Shown piece by piece: positions 5,343 through 11,348 of a stretch of 11,348 nucleotides of DNA. The notes under the pieces were generated by a model, which did no database searches, was not told the DNA's origin, and worked only from the letters and a program-made list of their open reading frames with translations. Origin of the DNA: Helicobacteraceae bacterium (GTDB lineage Bacteria > Campylobacterota > Campylobacteria > Campylobacterales > Sulfurimonadaceae); assembly GCA_947497635.1 (NCBI GenBank), contig CANMHZ010000024.1, positions 1 through 11,348 on the forward strand, given 5' to 3'. The position numbers were made by a program, and so were the translations under genes. Positions within the stretch are counted from its first letter, which is position 1. Every line of letters begins with the position of its first letter.

Positions 5343-6335
5343 TTAAATATTTTTTCCTGCAAAAGGGACGAGAGCACTTCCCCAAGTAAGTCCACCACCA
5401 AAAGCATCAAGAAGCATGAGTTCTCCTTTTTGCAAACGACCCGACTCATAAATATCATTAATTGCCATCGGGATAGAGGCACCAGAGGTATTACCGTACT
5501 TTTCGACGGTGATAACAACTTGTTCATCTTTTAGATTGAGCGCATCTCCTACTGCTTTAATAATACGGTAGTTGGCTTGATGGGGGACGAAATGTTGGAT
5601 AGCAGAAGAGGTGATATTATTCTCTTCTAAGATAGCGACAACATCATTGGTTAGCGTACGAACAGCAACTTTGAACGTCTCATTCCCTTTCATCTTCATA
5701 ACACATGCACTACCGGTAGGATCATCATGGATGGAACCACTACCACCATTAGGTGACATAAGGAGATCCGCATACGCCCCATCTGAGCCCGTGTGAATAT
5801 CGATAATCGCCTCTGATTTATCCGTTGTAGCGCTAATAACAGCTGCCCCTGCACCATCTCCAAAAAGGATACACGTACCTCTATCCGTATAATCAGTAAT
5901 GGCACTGAGCTTTTCAGATCCAACGATGAGAACATTCTTTTTCATTCCAGATTCGATAAAAGCACGAGCAACACTAAGGGCGTAAACAAACCCAGTACAC
6001 GCAGCAGAGAGATCAAAAGCAGTTACTTTCTCAAGCCCAAGTTTGGTTGCTATGATAGTTGCGGTGGAAGGCATACAAAAATAATCAGGAGAGATAGTAG
6101 CGCACACGATCATATCAATATCATTTTTAGAAAGTCCAGAGCGTTCAATCGCCAATTCTGCCGCTTTAACTCCCATATCACTTGTTGTCTCATCATCCGC
6201 CGCGATATGACGCTCTTTAATTCCTGTACGTTTAAAAATCCATTCATCAGTGGTATCTACCATGGCTTCAAAATCAGCATTAGTAAGGATTTTTGTAGGG
6301 ACATAAGCCCCAATAGAACGGAATGCTGCATGCAT
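5343..6335 (-). CDS. fabH: Beta-ketoacyl-ACP synthase III
   Basis: FabH condenses acetyl-CoA with malonyl-ACP to start each round of type II fatty-acid synthesis. The 330-residue thiolase-fold protein shows the complete Cys-His-Asn set: C113 in DLSAACTGFVYAL, H252 in HFVPHQANYRI and N282 in KYGNTSGASIP. The C-terminal GGGLTWGSALV (313-323) is also typical. Length and N-terminus (MHAAFRSIGAYVPTKILTN) match the family. The ATG at 6335 has AAAAAGG six bases upstream. It follows plsX after 21 bp and is the last gene of the ndk-DUF177-rpmF-plsX-fabH run. Co-expression with PlsX links fatty-acid initiation to phospholipid acylation. Confidence 0.97.
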   Translation of the reverse strand: MHAAFRSIGAYVPTKILTNADFEAMVDTTDEWIFKRTGIKERHIAADDETTSDMGVKAAELAIERSGLSKNDIDMIVCATISPDYFCMPSTATIIATKLGLEKVTAFDLSAACTGFVYALSVARAFIESGMKKNVLIVGSEKLSAITDYTDRGTCILFGDGAGAAVISATTDKSEAIIDIHTGSDGAYADLLMSPNGGSGSIHDDPTGSACVMKMKGNETFKVAVRTLTNDVVAILEENNITSSAIQHFVPHQANYRIIKAVGDALNLKDEQVVITVEKYGNTSGASIPMAINDIYESGRLQKGELMLLDAFGGGLTWGSALVPFAGKNI

Positions 6336-6356
6336 GATTGACCTTTTTAGTGAGCG

Positions 6357-7352
6357 CTATTTTTTACTTTTAAGCTCTTCAAGACGATTTTCAATATGTA
6401 CATTTACGCCAGTATCGACATAATGAATTGCTTGAAAGATTGCGTTTTTGATCGCTTTAGGATTGCTTTTACCATGACTGACGATTGCACATCCTTTGAT
6501 TCCTACGAGTGGTGCTCCACCGATTTCTGCATAATCAATCTCTTTTTTCAAAAGATGGAATACTTTTCGCATAAGCAAAGCGCCTGTAATAGCGATGGGT
6601 GATTTACGGATATACTGTTTGATAAAAAAGCTGATAGTCGAAGCGACACCCTCAGAGGCTTTAAGGACAAGATTTCCAATAAATCCATCACATACGATAA
6701 CATCGCATGAACCATCAAAGATGTTATTCCCCTCTACGTTCCCAATAAACCCTTTTTGCCCTTCGAGTAATTTGAAGGTCTCTTTGGTGACTTCATTTCC
6801 TTTGGAATCTTCTTCACCATTGGCAAGTAAACCAACTCGAGGATTAGAAATTTTAAACATATCCTGAGCGTAATAATATCCCATAATTCCGAATTGAAAT
6901 AAGTGCTCTGGTTTGCAGTCCACGTTAGCACCCGCATCCATTAAAATACTTCGTTTACCACTTTTAGTGGGCATTGATGTTACCAATGCTGGACGTAATA
7001 CGTTTTTCAGTCGCCCTAATCGTAGAGTAGCAAGTGTCATAGTCGCACCGCTGTGCCCCGCGCTGACAACACCGTCAGCTTGACCATTTCGAACGAGCTC
7101 TATCGCTTTATAGATAGAACTATCTTGACGCTTAAGCGCATCTGTAGCGGCATCACCCATACTAATGACGTCACTCGCCTCAATAATTAAAATCTTATCT
7201 CTATAGCCCTTGGGTAGCAAAGATAAAATTTCATCTTTTTTGCCAACCAAAATTGCTTCAAACTTTTTCTCTTTGAGAGCTTCTATGGTTCCTTTAACAA
7301 TTGGTTCGGGACCGAAGTCCCCTCCCATTGCATCAATAGCAATTTTGATCAT
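6357..7352 (-). CDS. plsX: Phosphate acyltransferase PlsX
   Basis: PlsX converts acyl-ACP and phosphate to acyl-phosphate, the donor used by PlsY for the first acylation of glycerol-3-phosphate; it is a peripheral membrane enzyme. The 331 residues include AIDAMGGDFGP (5-15), SAGHSGA (97-103), VGLLANGEEDSKG (173-185), CDGFIGN (221-227) and IGGAPLVGIKG (277-287), all typical. The last residues (about 315-331) are charged and may be an amphipathic tail. The ATG at 7352 is three bases after the rpmF stop. The nearest purine-rich site, GGTGAG inside rpmF, is 12 bases away, so translation is probably coupled to rpmF. fabH follows after 21 bp. Confidence 0.97.
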   Translation of the reverse strand: MIKIAIDAMGGDFGPEPIVKGTIEALKEKKFEAILVGKKDEILSLLPKGYRDKILIIEASDVISMGDAATDALKRQDSSIYKAIELVRNGQADGVVSAGHSGATMTLATLRLGRLKNVLRPALVTSMPTKSGKRSILMDAGANVDCKPEHLFQFGIMGYYYAQDMFKISNPRVGLLANGEEDSKGNEVTKETFKLLEGQKGFIGNVEGNNIFDGSCDVIVCDGFIGNLVLKASEGVASTISFFIKQYIRKSPIAITGALLMRKVFHLLKKEIDYAEIGGAPLVGIKGCAIVSHGKSNPKAIKNAIFQAIHYVDTGVNVHIENRLEELKSKK

Positions 7353-7355
7353 CGA

Positions 7356-7505
7356 TTACTTGTACTCACCAGTAACTGGGTTAGCGTAATGAGACAATTT
7401 ATACGTGCCGTCTTTGTCTTTTACAGGACGAGCAAGTGAAACTTTATAGTGAGTTCTGCGTTTTGCGGCGCGAGTATGACTCACTCTTCTTTTAGGTACT
7501 GCCAT
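7356..7505 (-). CDS. rpmF: 50S ribosomal protein L32
   Basis: L32 is a small basic protein of the large ribosomal subunit. The 49-residue product begins MAVPKRRVSHTRAAKRRTHY, the family signature, and ends NPVTGEYK. It contains no cysteine, so it is the zinc-independent (C-minus) form. I recall the Helicobacter protein also being about this length and Cys-less. The ATG at 7505 has AAAAGG seven bases upstream. It lies between DUF177 (35-bp gap) and plsX (3-bp gap), the same neighbours as in E. coli (yceD-rpmF-plsX-fabH). Confidence 0.97.
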   Translation of the reverse strand: MAVPKRRVSHTRAAKRRTHYKVSLARPVKDKDGTYKLSHYANPVTGEYK

Positions 7506-7540
7506 TTTATAGCCTTTTCTTTATTATTTAAATTTGCTTA

Positions 7541-7915
7541 CTAGAACTCTTGTTCTAATGTCTTGCCTTCGCAGTGCGAACAACAAAAATAATCACTTTT
7601 AATCAATTCAACTTCTGAGTTTAAAAGCTCTTCCATATCAATCATTGGCGTAGTGATCTCTACAATGTCAAGCTCATCTTCATTCTCACTTATAATACCG
7701 TCTGAAATATAAAAAGAGAGCTCTTCATTTAGAACTCTTTCAACAACTTCAGCACATAAATCACAAGGGACTTGGATGGTTCCTGATATTGTACCGTTTA
7801 ATTGAGCAATTTTCCCTTTTTTATGAACCAACGTTCCTTTAAAAGATAGATCACCTGTAGTAACATCAAACTCTAAAGGAATAGAGTTTAAATGTTTGAA
7901 CGGAATTAATGTCAC
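7541..7915 (-). CDS. DUF177 / YceD-family protein, rRNA-related
   Basis: The 124-residue protein belongs by position and sequence to the DUF177 (YceD) family, which sits before rpmF in most bacteria and has been linked to 23S rRNA accumulation. The family core GTISGTIQVPCDLCAEVVER (41-60) contains CxxC (C51, C54). A second cluster, FCCSHC (C111, C112, C115), lies near the C-terminus, so the two CxxC pairs could form a zinc site. A middle acidic stretch (76-98) carries DIVEITTPMIDMEELL. The start is GTG at 7915, directly abutting the ndk stop codon (TAA-GTG, no gap). No good Shine-Dalgarno is seen, so translation is likely coupled to ndk. No alternative ATG exists near the N-terminus. The exact biochemical role is not known to me. 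Confidence 0.85.
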   Translation of the reverse strand: MTLIPFKHLNSIPLEFDVTTGDLSFKGTLVHKKGKIAQLNGTISGTIQVPCDLCAEVVERVLNEELSFYISDGIISENEDELDIVEITTPMIDMEELLNSEVELIKSDYFCCSHCEGKTLEQEF

Positions 7916-8329
7916 TTAAGAGATCTCGCGACCTGAAAAGAAAAACGCGATTTCGTTTTTTGCATTTTCAACAGAATCACTTCCGTGAACAGCGTTTGCA
8001 TCAATATTTTCAGCAAAATCAGCACGGATTGTACCAGCTTCTGCTTCTTTAGGGTTAGTAGCACCCATCAAATCACGATTTCGTTGAACAGCGTTTTCGC
8101 CTTCAAGAACCGTAATAACAACAGGACCGCTTACCATAAAATCAACAAGGTCGTTGAAGAAAGGGCGAGCAGCGTGTACTGCGTAAAATGCTTCGGCGTC
8201 TTGACGGCTAAGCTGAACTTTTTTGGTTGCTGCGATTTTAAGACCATCTGTCTCAAAACGATCCAAAATTTTTCCAATGACACCTTTTGCTACGGCGTCA
8301 GGCTTGATGATTGACAATGTTTGTTCCAT
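7916..8329 (-). CDS. ndk: Nucleoside diphosphate kinase
   Basis: Ndk transfers the gamma phosphate from ATP to nucleoside diphosphates through a phosphohistidine intermediate, balancing NTP and dNTP pools. The 137-residue length is typical. The N-terminal EQTLSIIKPDAVAKG (2-16) carries the conserved KPDAV, K9 being an ATP ligand. RDLMGATNPKEAEAGTIR (85-102) and NAVHGSDS (112-119) follow, with the catalytic H115. The ATG at 8329 has AGGAG five bases upstream; the TTG one codon earlier is rejected. It heads the ndk-DUF177-rpmF-plsX-fabH run and follows the ferredoxin gene after a hairpin, with its own candidate promoter. Confidence 0.97.
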   Translation of the reverse strand: MEQTLSIIKPDAVAKGVIGKILDRFETDGLKIAATKKVQLSRQDAEAFYAVHAARPFFNDLVDFMVSGPVVITVLEGENAVQRNRDLMGATNPKEAEAGTIRADFAENIDANAVHGSDSVENAKNEIAFFFSGREIS

Positions 8330-8364
8330 CAATGCTCCTGTTTTTATGTAAATAATAGACCGTA

Positions 8365-8370
8365 ATTTTA
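8365..8370 (-). promoter_or_regulatory. Candidate -10 box of the ndk-to-fabH operon
   Basis: On the minus strand CGC-TAAAAT lies in the 131-bp gap between the ferredoxin gene and ndk, downstream of the hairpin. It would give a leader of about 29 nt. TATTAT closer to the gene is a weaker alternative. Confidence 0.35.
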
Positions 8371-8425
8371 GCGAAATAATAATTTGAGTAAGATTAAAGA
8401 ATTAAGAAAGACGAATTGCTAGAAG

Positions 8426-8454
8426 AATTTGAGGGGGGATAACTCCCTCAAATT
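8426..8454 (-). terminator. Terminator-like hairpin after the ferredoxin gene
   Basis: AATTTGAGGG (8426-8435) pairs with CCCTCAAATT (8445-8454), a perfect 10-bp stem that two further pairs (one G-T) extend around a 5-nt loop. It starts six bases after the ferredoxin stop codon. The minus-strand sequence after the stem is CTTCT, only partly T-rich, so termination may be incomplete and allow read-through into ndk. Confidence 0.6.
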
Positions 8455-8460
8455 GATAGT

Positions 8461-8745
8461 TTAGTCAACAATATTGGCTTTGCTTGAACGCATTTCTGCG
8501 CTAATATCATCACGGTAAGATGGACTTTCGCCAATTTCATCCCATGTGATACAGCCTTCTGTAGGACATGCAGTCGCACATGCAGGAACATCATGAAAAC
8601 TTACACACTCAACACACTTATCGCCGTACACGTAGTAAACTTCTTCACCCGTTGGGTTATCATCCTCGTCTACAATCGCTTCTACTGGGCACTCATCAAT
8701 ACATGCACCACAATTAATACAAGTATCGTTAATAACTACTGCCAT
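8461..8745 (-). CDS. 2[4Fe-4S] ferredoxin with two-cluster insert and C-terminal extension
   Basis: This cytoplasmic electron carrier has 94 residues. The first cluster motif is C9-x2-C12-x2-C15-x3-C19-P. The second is C44-x2-C47-x8-C56-x3-C60-P, with the eight-residue spacing seen in Allochromatium vinosum-type ferredoxins rather than clostridial ones. An extra Cys (C65) and a C-terminal tail of about 29 residues follow. Such low-potential ferredoxins serve pyruvate and 2-oxoglutarate:acceptor oxidoreductases in Campylobacterota, or the reductive TCA cycle in autotrophic members; which applies here is inference. GGAG lies five bases upstream of the ATG. It precedes ndk in the same direction; in Campylobacter jejuni I recall fdxA next to ndk. 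Confidence 0.95.
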   Translation of the reverse strand: MAVVINDTCINCGACIDECPVEAIVDEDDNPTGEEVYYVYGDKCVECVSFHDVPACATACPTEGCITWDEIGESPSYRDDISAEMRSSKANIVD

Positions 8746-8774
8746 AGGTTCTCCTCTAAATATAAATATAAGTA

Positions 8775-8783
8775 ACTATAACA
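8775..8783 (-). promoter_or_regulatory. Candidate extended -10 promoter of the ferredoxin gene
   Basis: On the minus strand TGT-TATAGT predicts a leader of about 23 nt containing GAGGAG. No Fur or other operator was recognised. The rest of the 155-bp gap up to metK holds only a weak bulged stem, CCTCTTCGT (8846-8854) with ACGAGAGG (8878-8885), which may be the end of the metK transcript. Confidence 0.4.
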
Positions 8784-8900
8784 AAATTTTTTTAAAGGTA
8801 GCTAAAAAAAGTAGTTTTTGATAGGATTTAAATGGGTGAGTGTTACCTCTTCGTCATTCTCATTTAGATTGAAAATAACGAGAGGAAGGGAAGGATAAGA

Positions 8901-10058
8901 TTAGAGCCCTAAATAAGCTTTAATTGCATCGACTTTATCGGTTTTTTCCCATGTAAATTCAGGAAGTTCCCGTCCAAAGTGACCGTATGCAGCTGTTTTA
9001 CGATAAATAGGGCGTAAAAGATCAAGTGATTCAATGATACCGCGAGGTGTTAGATCGAAAAGATCTTTGACACAGTTTTCGATTTTTTCTTCAGCAACGA
9101 CGGCGGTACCATGGGTATTGACCATAATAGAGATAGGTTTAACGACACCGATTGCGTAAGAAACTTGGATTGTTGCACGTTCACACGCACCTGCCGCTAC
9201 CAAATTCTTGGCTACATAGCGAGCAGCATACGCAGCAGAACGATCTACTTTGGTTGGATCTTTTCCACTAAAAGCTCCACCACCGTGAGGGCAAGCTCCG
9301 CCGTACGTATCAACGATAATCTTACGTCCAGTAAGCCCAGCATCCCCTTGTGGTCCGCCGATAACGAATTTACCGGTTGGGTTAATATGATAGACGATAT
9401 TTGGACTCATAAGTTCATGAGGGATGACGTACTCGATCACCTCTTTAATAACGTCGGCATGTAATTTTTCTTGTGAAACATCAGGGGCGTGTTGCGTTGA
9501 GATAACGACGGTTTCTACGGATACGGGTTTGTCATCAACATAACGAATACTTACTTGAGTTTTTCCATCGGGACGAAGATAAGGGATAATCCCTTCTTTA
9601 CGCACTTGTGCCAAACGCTCAGCAAGGCGGTGTGAGAGATGGATAGGCAATGGCATGAGAACATCAGTTTCACGGCAAGCGTAACCAAACATTAAACCTT
9701 GATCTCCTGCACCGATTTCACCATCTGCTTGATCAACTCCTTGGTTAATATCGGGAGATTGCTCACCGATACCGTTGAGAACGGCGCATGAACGATAATC
9801 AAATCCGTAGGTCGCATCGGTATAACCGATTTCGCGAACAACCTGACGTGCAATTTCTTGCATAGGGGCGTAAGCCGTAGTTTTTAGCTCACCTGCAATG
9901 ACACAAAACCCATTGGAAACGAGTGTTTCGCATGCCACCCGTGCTTTTGTATCGTGTTCAATGATGTAATCTAAGATTGCATCACTGATTTGATCTGCCA
10001 TTTTATCGGGATGTCCTTCTGTAACTGATTCGGAGGTGAAAATGTACTCTTTTGGCAT
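8901..10058 (-). CDS. metK: S-adenosylmethionine synthetase
   Basis: MetK makes S-adenosylmethionine, the general methyl donor, from methionine and ATP. The 385-residue product has the three-part fold's signatures: EGHPDKMADQISDA (14-27, with H16 and D18 at the active site), GAGDQGLMFGYA (116-127, signature 1) and GGGAFSGKDPTKVDRSA (259-275, signature 2, with the catalytic lysines and D). IGGPQGDAGLTGRKII (233-248) is also typical. Start and length match the family. The ATG at 10058 has AAGGA six bases upstream. It lies 42 bp after the phosphoribosyltransferase gene with a strong promoter between them. The short leader leaves no room for a SAM riboswitch, and none is seen. Confidence 0.98.
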   Translation of the reverse strand: MPKEYIFTSESVTEGHPDKMADQISDAILDYIIEHDTKARVACETLVSNGFCVIAGELKTTAYAPMQEIARQVVREIGYTDATYGFDYRSCAVLNGIGEQSPDINQGVDQADGEIGAGDQGLMFGYACRETDVLMPLPIHLSHRLAERLAQVRKEGIIPYLRPDGKTQVSIRYVDDKPVSVETVVISTQHAPDVSQEKLHADVIKEVIEYVIPHELMSPNIVYHINPTGKFVIGGPQGDAGLTGRKIIVDTYGGACPHGGGAFSGKDPTKVDRSAAYAARYVAKNLVAAGACERATIQVSYAIGVVKPISIMVNTHGTAVVAEEKIENCVKDLFDLTPRGIIESLDLLRPIYRKTAAYGHFGRELPEFTWEKTDKVDAIKAYLGL

Positions 10059-10099
10059 ACAACGTCCTTGAAAAAATTTAAAATATAGTGTGTTGACGG

Positions 10100-10108
10100 A
10101 TTATAGCA
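10100..10108 (-). promoter_or_regulatory. Extended -10 promoter of metK, overlapping the upstream stop codon
   Basis: On the minus strand TTTGC-TATAAT is a perfect extended -10. The stop TAA of the upstream gene (10103-10101) lies inside the hexamer. The predicted transcript start near 10093 gives a leader of about 35 nt. Confidence 0.55.
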
Positions 10109-10556
10109 AATTGCTTTTTAAGAAATCGCTTTCCCAAAAGAACTCTATCCAATCCGTGGCTTCATATAAAGAAAAATCGGGTTGAATGAGGGCGGTGGAT
10201 TTGGTGAAAATGGAAACACTCTGAAAGAGGATCTCAGGATATTGGGTATGTAAAATATCAAGAAGTGCGTGCATTGTTTTGCCACTATCAACAATATCAT
10301 CAACGATTAAAACCCGTTTGGAATGAGAAAAGTCACACTTACCTATTATGGTAATAGAAGATCGTTGGTTCTCTCCATCATAACTTTCGCACCGAATACT
10401 TTGAAGATTTCGGACATCAAGCGCCATACAAAGCGCATGCGCCAACGTCATTCCGCCACGTGCAATGGCAACAACGGTATCAGCCTGAAAAGACTGACAA
10501 AGAGATGCAAGGGGTGGAATATCGTTTTTAAATTGGTCATATTTATAGTGTTTCAT
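10101..10556 (-). CDS. Purine-type phosphoribosyltransferase (Gpt-like)
   Basis: The 151-residue protein has the type I phosphoribosyltransferase core: the PRPP-binding motif RVLIVDDIVDSGKT (81-94), preceded by VVAIARGGMTLAHAL (28-42), the PPi loop. Such enzymes join a purine or other base to PRPP in salvage. The C-terminal TDWIEFFWE (134-142) with aromatic residues resembles xanthine/guanine phosphoribosyltransferases, and I recall a similar protein annotated gpt in Helicobacter. The base specificity is not proven. The ATG at 10556 (MKHYKYDQF) fits relatives best; an earlier ATG at 10580 adds eight residues. Neither has a clear Shine-Dalgarno. It is divergent from der and upstream of metK. 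Confidence 0.88.
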   Translation of the reverse strand: MKHYKYDQFKNDIPPLASLCQSFQADTVVAIARGGMTLAHALCMALDVRNLQSIRCESYDGENQRSSITIIGKCDFSHSKRVLIVDDIVDSGKTMHALLDILHTQYPEILFQSVSIFTKSTALIQPDFSLYEATDWIEFFWESDFLKSNLL

Positions 10557-10562
10557 GATGCC

Positions 10563-10568
10563 ATCATA
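10563..10568 (-). promoter_or_regulatory. Candidate -10 box of the phosphoribosyltransferase, possible leaderless start
   Basis: On the minus strand TATGAT is followed by exactly six bases (GGCATC) and then the ATG at 10556, so the A of the start codon is at the expected +1. No TGn extension is present. A TATAGC further upstream is a weaker alternative. Confidence 0.3.
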
Positions 10569-10586
10569 CCCTAAGTGCATTTACGC

Positions 10587-10592
10587 TATAAT
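10587..10592 (+). promoter_or_regulatory. -10 box of der
   Basis: CGC-TATAAT lies 26 bp before the der ATG; the predicted start near 10599 gives a leader of about 20 nt containing AAAGGG. It is divergent from, and 18 bp away from, the candidate -10 of the opposite gene. Confidence 0.5.
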
Positions 10593-10618
10593 GAAAAACT
10601 TATTTAAAAGGGCAATTA

Positions 10619-11348
10619 ATGCAAAAATTAGCCATTATCGGTAAACCAAACGTGGGTAAAAGCTCATTGTTTAACCGTTTACTGAAACAGCGTGACGCAA
10701 TTACTTCAGAGCAAGCGGGAACGACACGTGATGTCAAAAAACGTGTTGCTGTAATTGTTGATAAACAAGTCGAAATTCTCGACACAGGCGGATTGGACGA
10801 GGGGTGTGAACTTTTTGACCGAATCAAAGAGAAATCATTAGAAGCAGCGCATAAAGCAGACATTATTCTCTTTATGGTAGACGGTAAAAGTCTCCCTGAA
10901 GAAGATGATAAAAAGCTTTTTTATGAGCTTGAAGCGATGGGAAAATCGATTGCGTTGGTTGTCAATAAGATTGATAATGACAAAATGCAAGAGAAACTAT
11001 GGGAATATTACGAATTTGGTACCAATAATATTTTTGGTATTTCAGTTTCCCATAACCGTTCTATTTTACCGTTATTAAATTGGGTAGCTTCAGTCCTTCC
11101 AGAATCAGCAATCGTCAAGCCTGAGCCTGAGGTGAGTGAAGAAGAGGATGAGATGGATGGTTTTGATTCATTTGTCCAAGAATATGGCGATGATGAAGAG
11201 TCTGATGATGACGATGATCTGGATGACGACGAGGATGATGAGGGTGAGATGAATGATGATCTTGCTGAAATGGAAGAGGCATTTAAAGGGCTTGTAAGAG
11301 AATACGAACCTGGCAATGCTGATAAAATGAAAGTGGCGATTATTGGTC
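10619..11348 (+). CDS. der: Ribosome assembly GTPase Der (EngA), 5' part
   Basis: Der is a tandem-domain GTPase that binds the 50S subunit and is needed for its maturation. The window holds 243 codons: the whole first GTPase domain, with GKPNVGKS (8-15, G1), a TT (35-36, G2), DTGG (55-58, G3), NKID (116-119, G4) and SVS (142-144, G5). An unusually long acidic linker (about 169-230) follows, then KVAIIG (238-243), where the second domain's G1 begins. In the linker 34 of 62 residues are Asp or Glu. The second GTPase domain and KH-like domain lie beyond the edge. The ATG at 10619 has AAGGG six bases upstream. Truncation is only by the window end. Confidence 0.95.
   Translation, partial: MQKLAIIGKPNVGKSSLFNRLLKQRDAITSEQAGTTRDVKKRVAVIVDKQVEILDTGGLDEGCELFDRIKEKSLEAAHKADIILFMVDGKSLPEEDDKKLFYELEAMGKSIALVVNKIDNDKMQEKLWEYYEFGTNNIFGISVSHNRSILPLLNWVASVLPESAIVKPEPEVSEEEDEMDGFDSFVQEYGDDEESDDDDDLDDDEDDEGEMNDDLAEMEEAFKGLVREYEPGNADKMKVAIIG

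Noticed and set aside
8846..8885. Bulged stem CCTCTTCGT / ACGAGAGG after metK as an intrinsic terminator
   Set aside because: It has a 23-nt loop and no T tract, so I could not support calling it a terminator.
9111..9464. Plus-strand frame of 117 codons inside metK
   Set aside because: Shadow of metK, with no ribosome site or recognisable domain.
10059..10100. SAM riboswitch before metK
   Set aside because: The predicted leader is only about 35 nt and shows no SAM-I or SAM-II type structure.
11008..11316. Minus-strand serine-rich open frame of 102 codons
   Set aside because: It is the complement of the acidic Der linker: GAT/GAA codons read backwards give Ser-rich sequence. It has no ribosome site and overlaps a certain gene.
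1..11348. A novel defence, mobile or secondary-metabolite system
   Set aside because: All sizeable genes belong to well-known housekeeping families. No transposase, integrase, toxin pair or unfamiliar multi-gene cluster was found.

Overview
The window reads as chromosomal housekeeping DNA from a Campylobacterota (Epsilonproteobacteria) genome, probably a free-living Sulfurimonas/Sulfuricurvum-like lineage. Three things point there: a divergent ribA | hemB-argF arrangement and an fdx-ndk-DUF177-rpmF-plsX-fabH gene order, both of which I recall from Campylobacter and Helicobacter; a Cys-less ribosomal protein L32; and promoters that show only a TGC-TATAAT type extended -10 with no clear -35. 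The lineage is inferred from memory of gene order and protein character, not from a search. No mobile element, CRISPR array, tRNA or rRNA was seen.

Layout. 1-636 (minus): ribA (GTP cyclohydrolase II), with a possible first few codons of a following gene at the left edge. 717-2650 (plus): hemB and argF. 2657-2860 (minus): a 67-residue Cys-containing protein of unknown function, convergent with argF across a 7-bp hairpin. 2861-3239: a 379-bp gap holding a promoter for the small gene, a strong promoter for the helicase and a roughly 220-nt structured leader. 3240-4892 (plus): a DEAD-box RNA helicase with a Gly/Arg-rich repetitive tail. 4898-4928: a perfect 13-bp hairpin between convergent genes. 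4930-5301 (minus): a HIT-family protein. 5343-8329 (minus): the compact run ndk, DUF177, rpmF, plsX, fabH. 8461-8745 (minus): a two-cluster ferredoxin. 8901-10058 (minus): metK. 10101-10556 (minus): a purine-type phosphoribosyltransferase. 10619 to the right edge (plus): the first 243 codons of der.

How the genes fit together. plsX and fabH act at the entry of phospholipid and fatty-acid synthesis. They are co-oriented with rpmF (50S subunit) and DUF177, an old linkage of ribosome and membrane synthesis also found in E. coli. Der (50S assembly GTPase) and the RNA helicase add further ribosome and RNA functions. ribA, hemB, argF, metK and the phosphoribosyltransferase supply flavin, tetrapyrrole, arginine, S-adenosylmethionine and nucleotides.

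The genes themselves are ordinary. The parts most worth a second look are non-coding: the helicase leader, with a long stem-loop near the predicted transcript start and a terminator-like hairpin plus seven T just before the gene; the perfect palindrome after the helicase; and two genes (ribA and the phosphoribosyltransferase) whose -10 boxes lie so close to the start codon that the mRNAs may be leaderless. I found no convincing wholly new multi-gene system.
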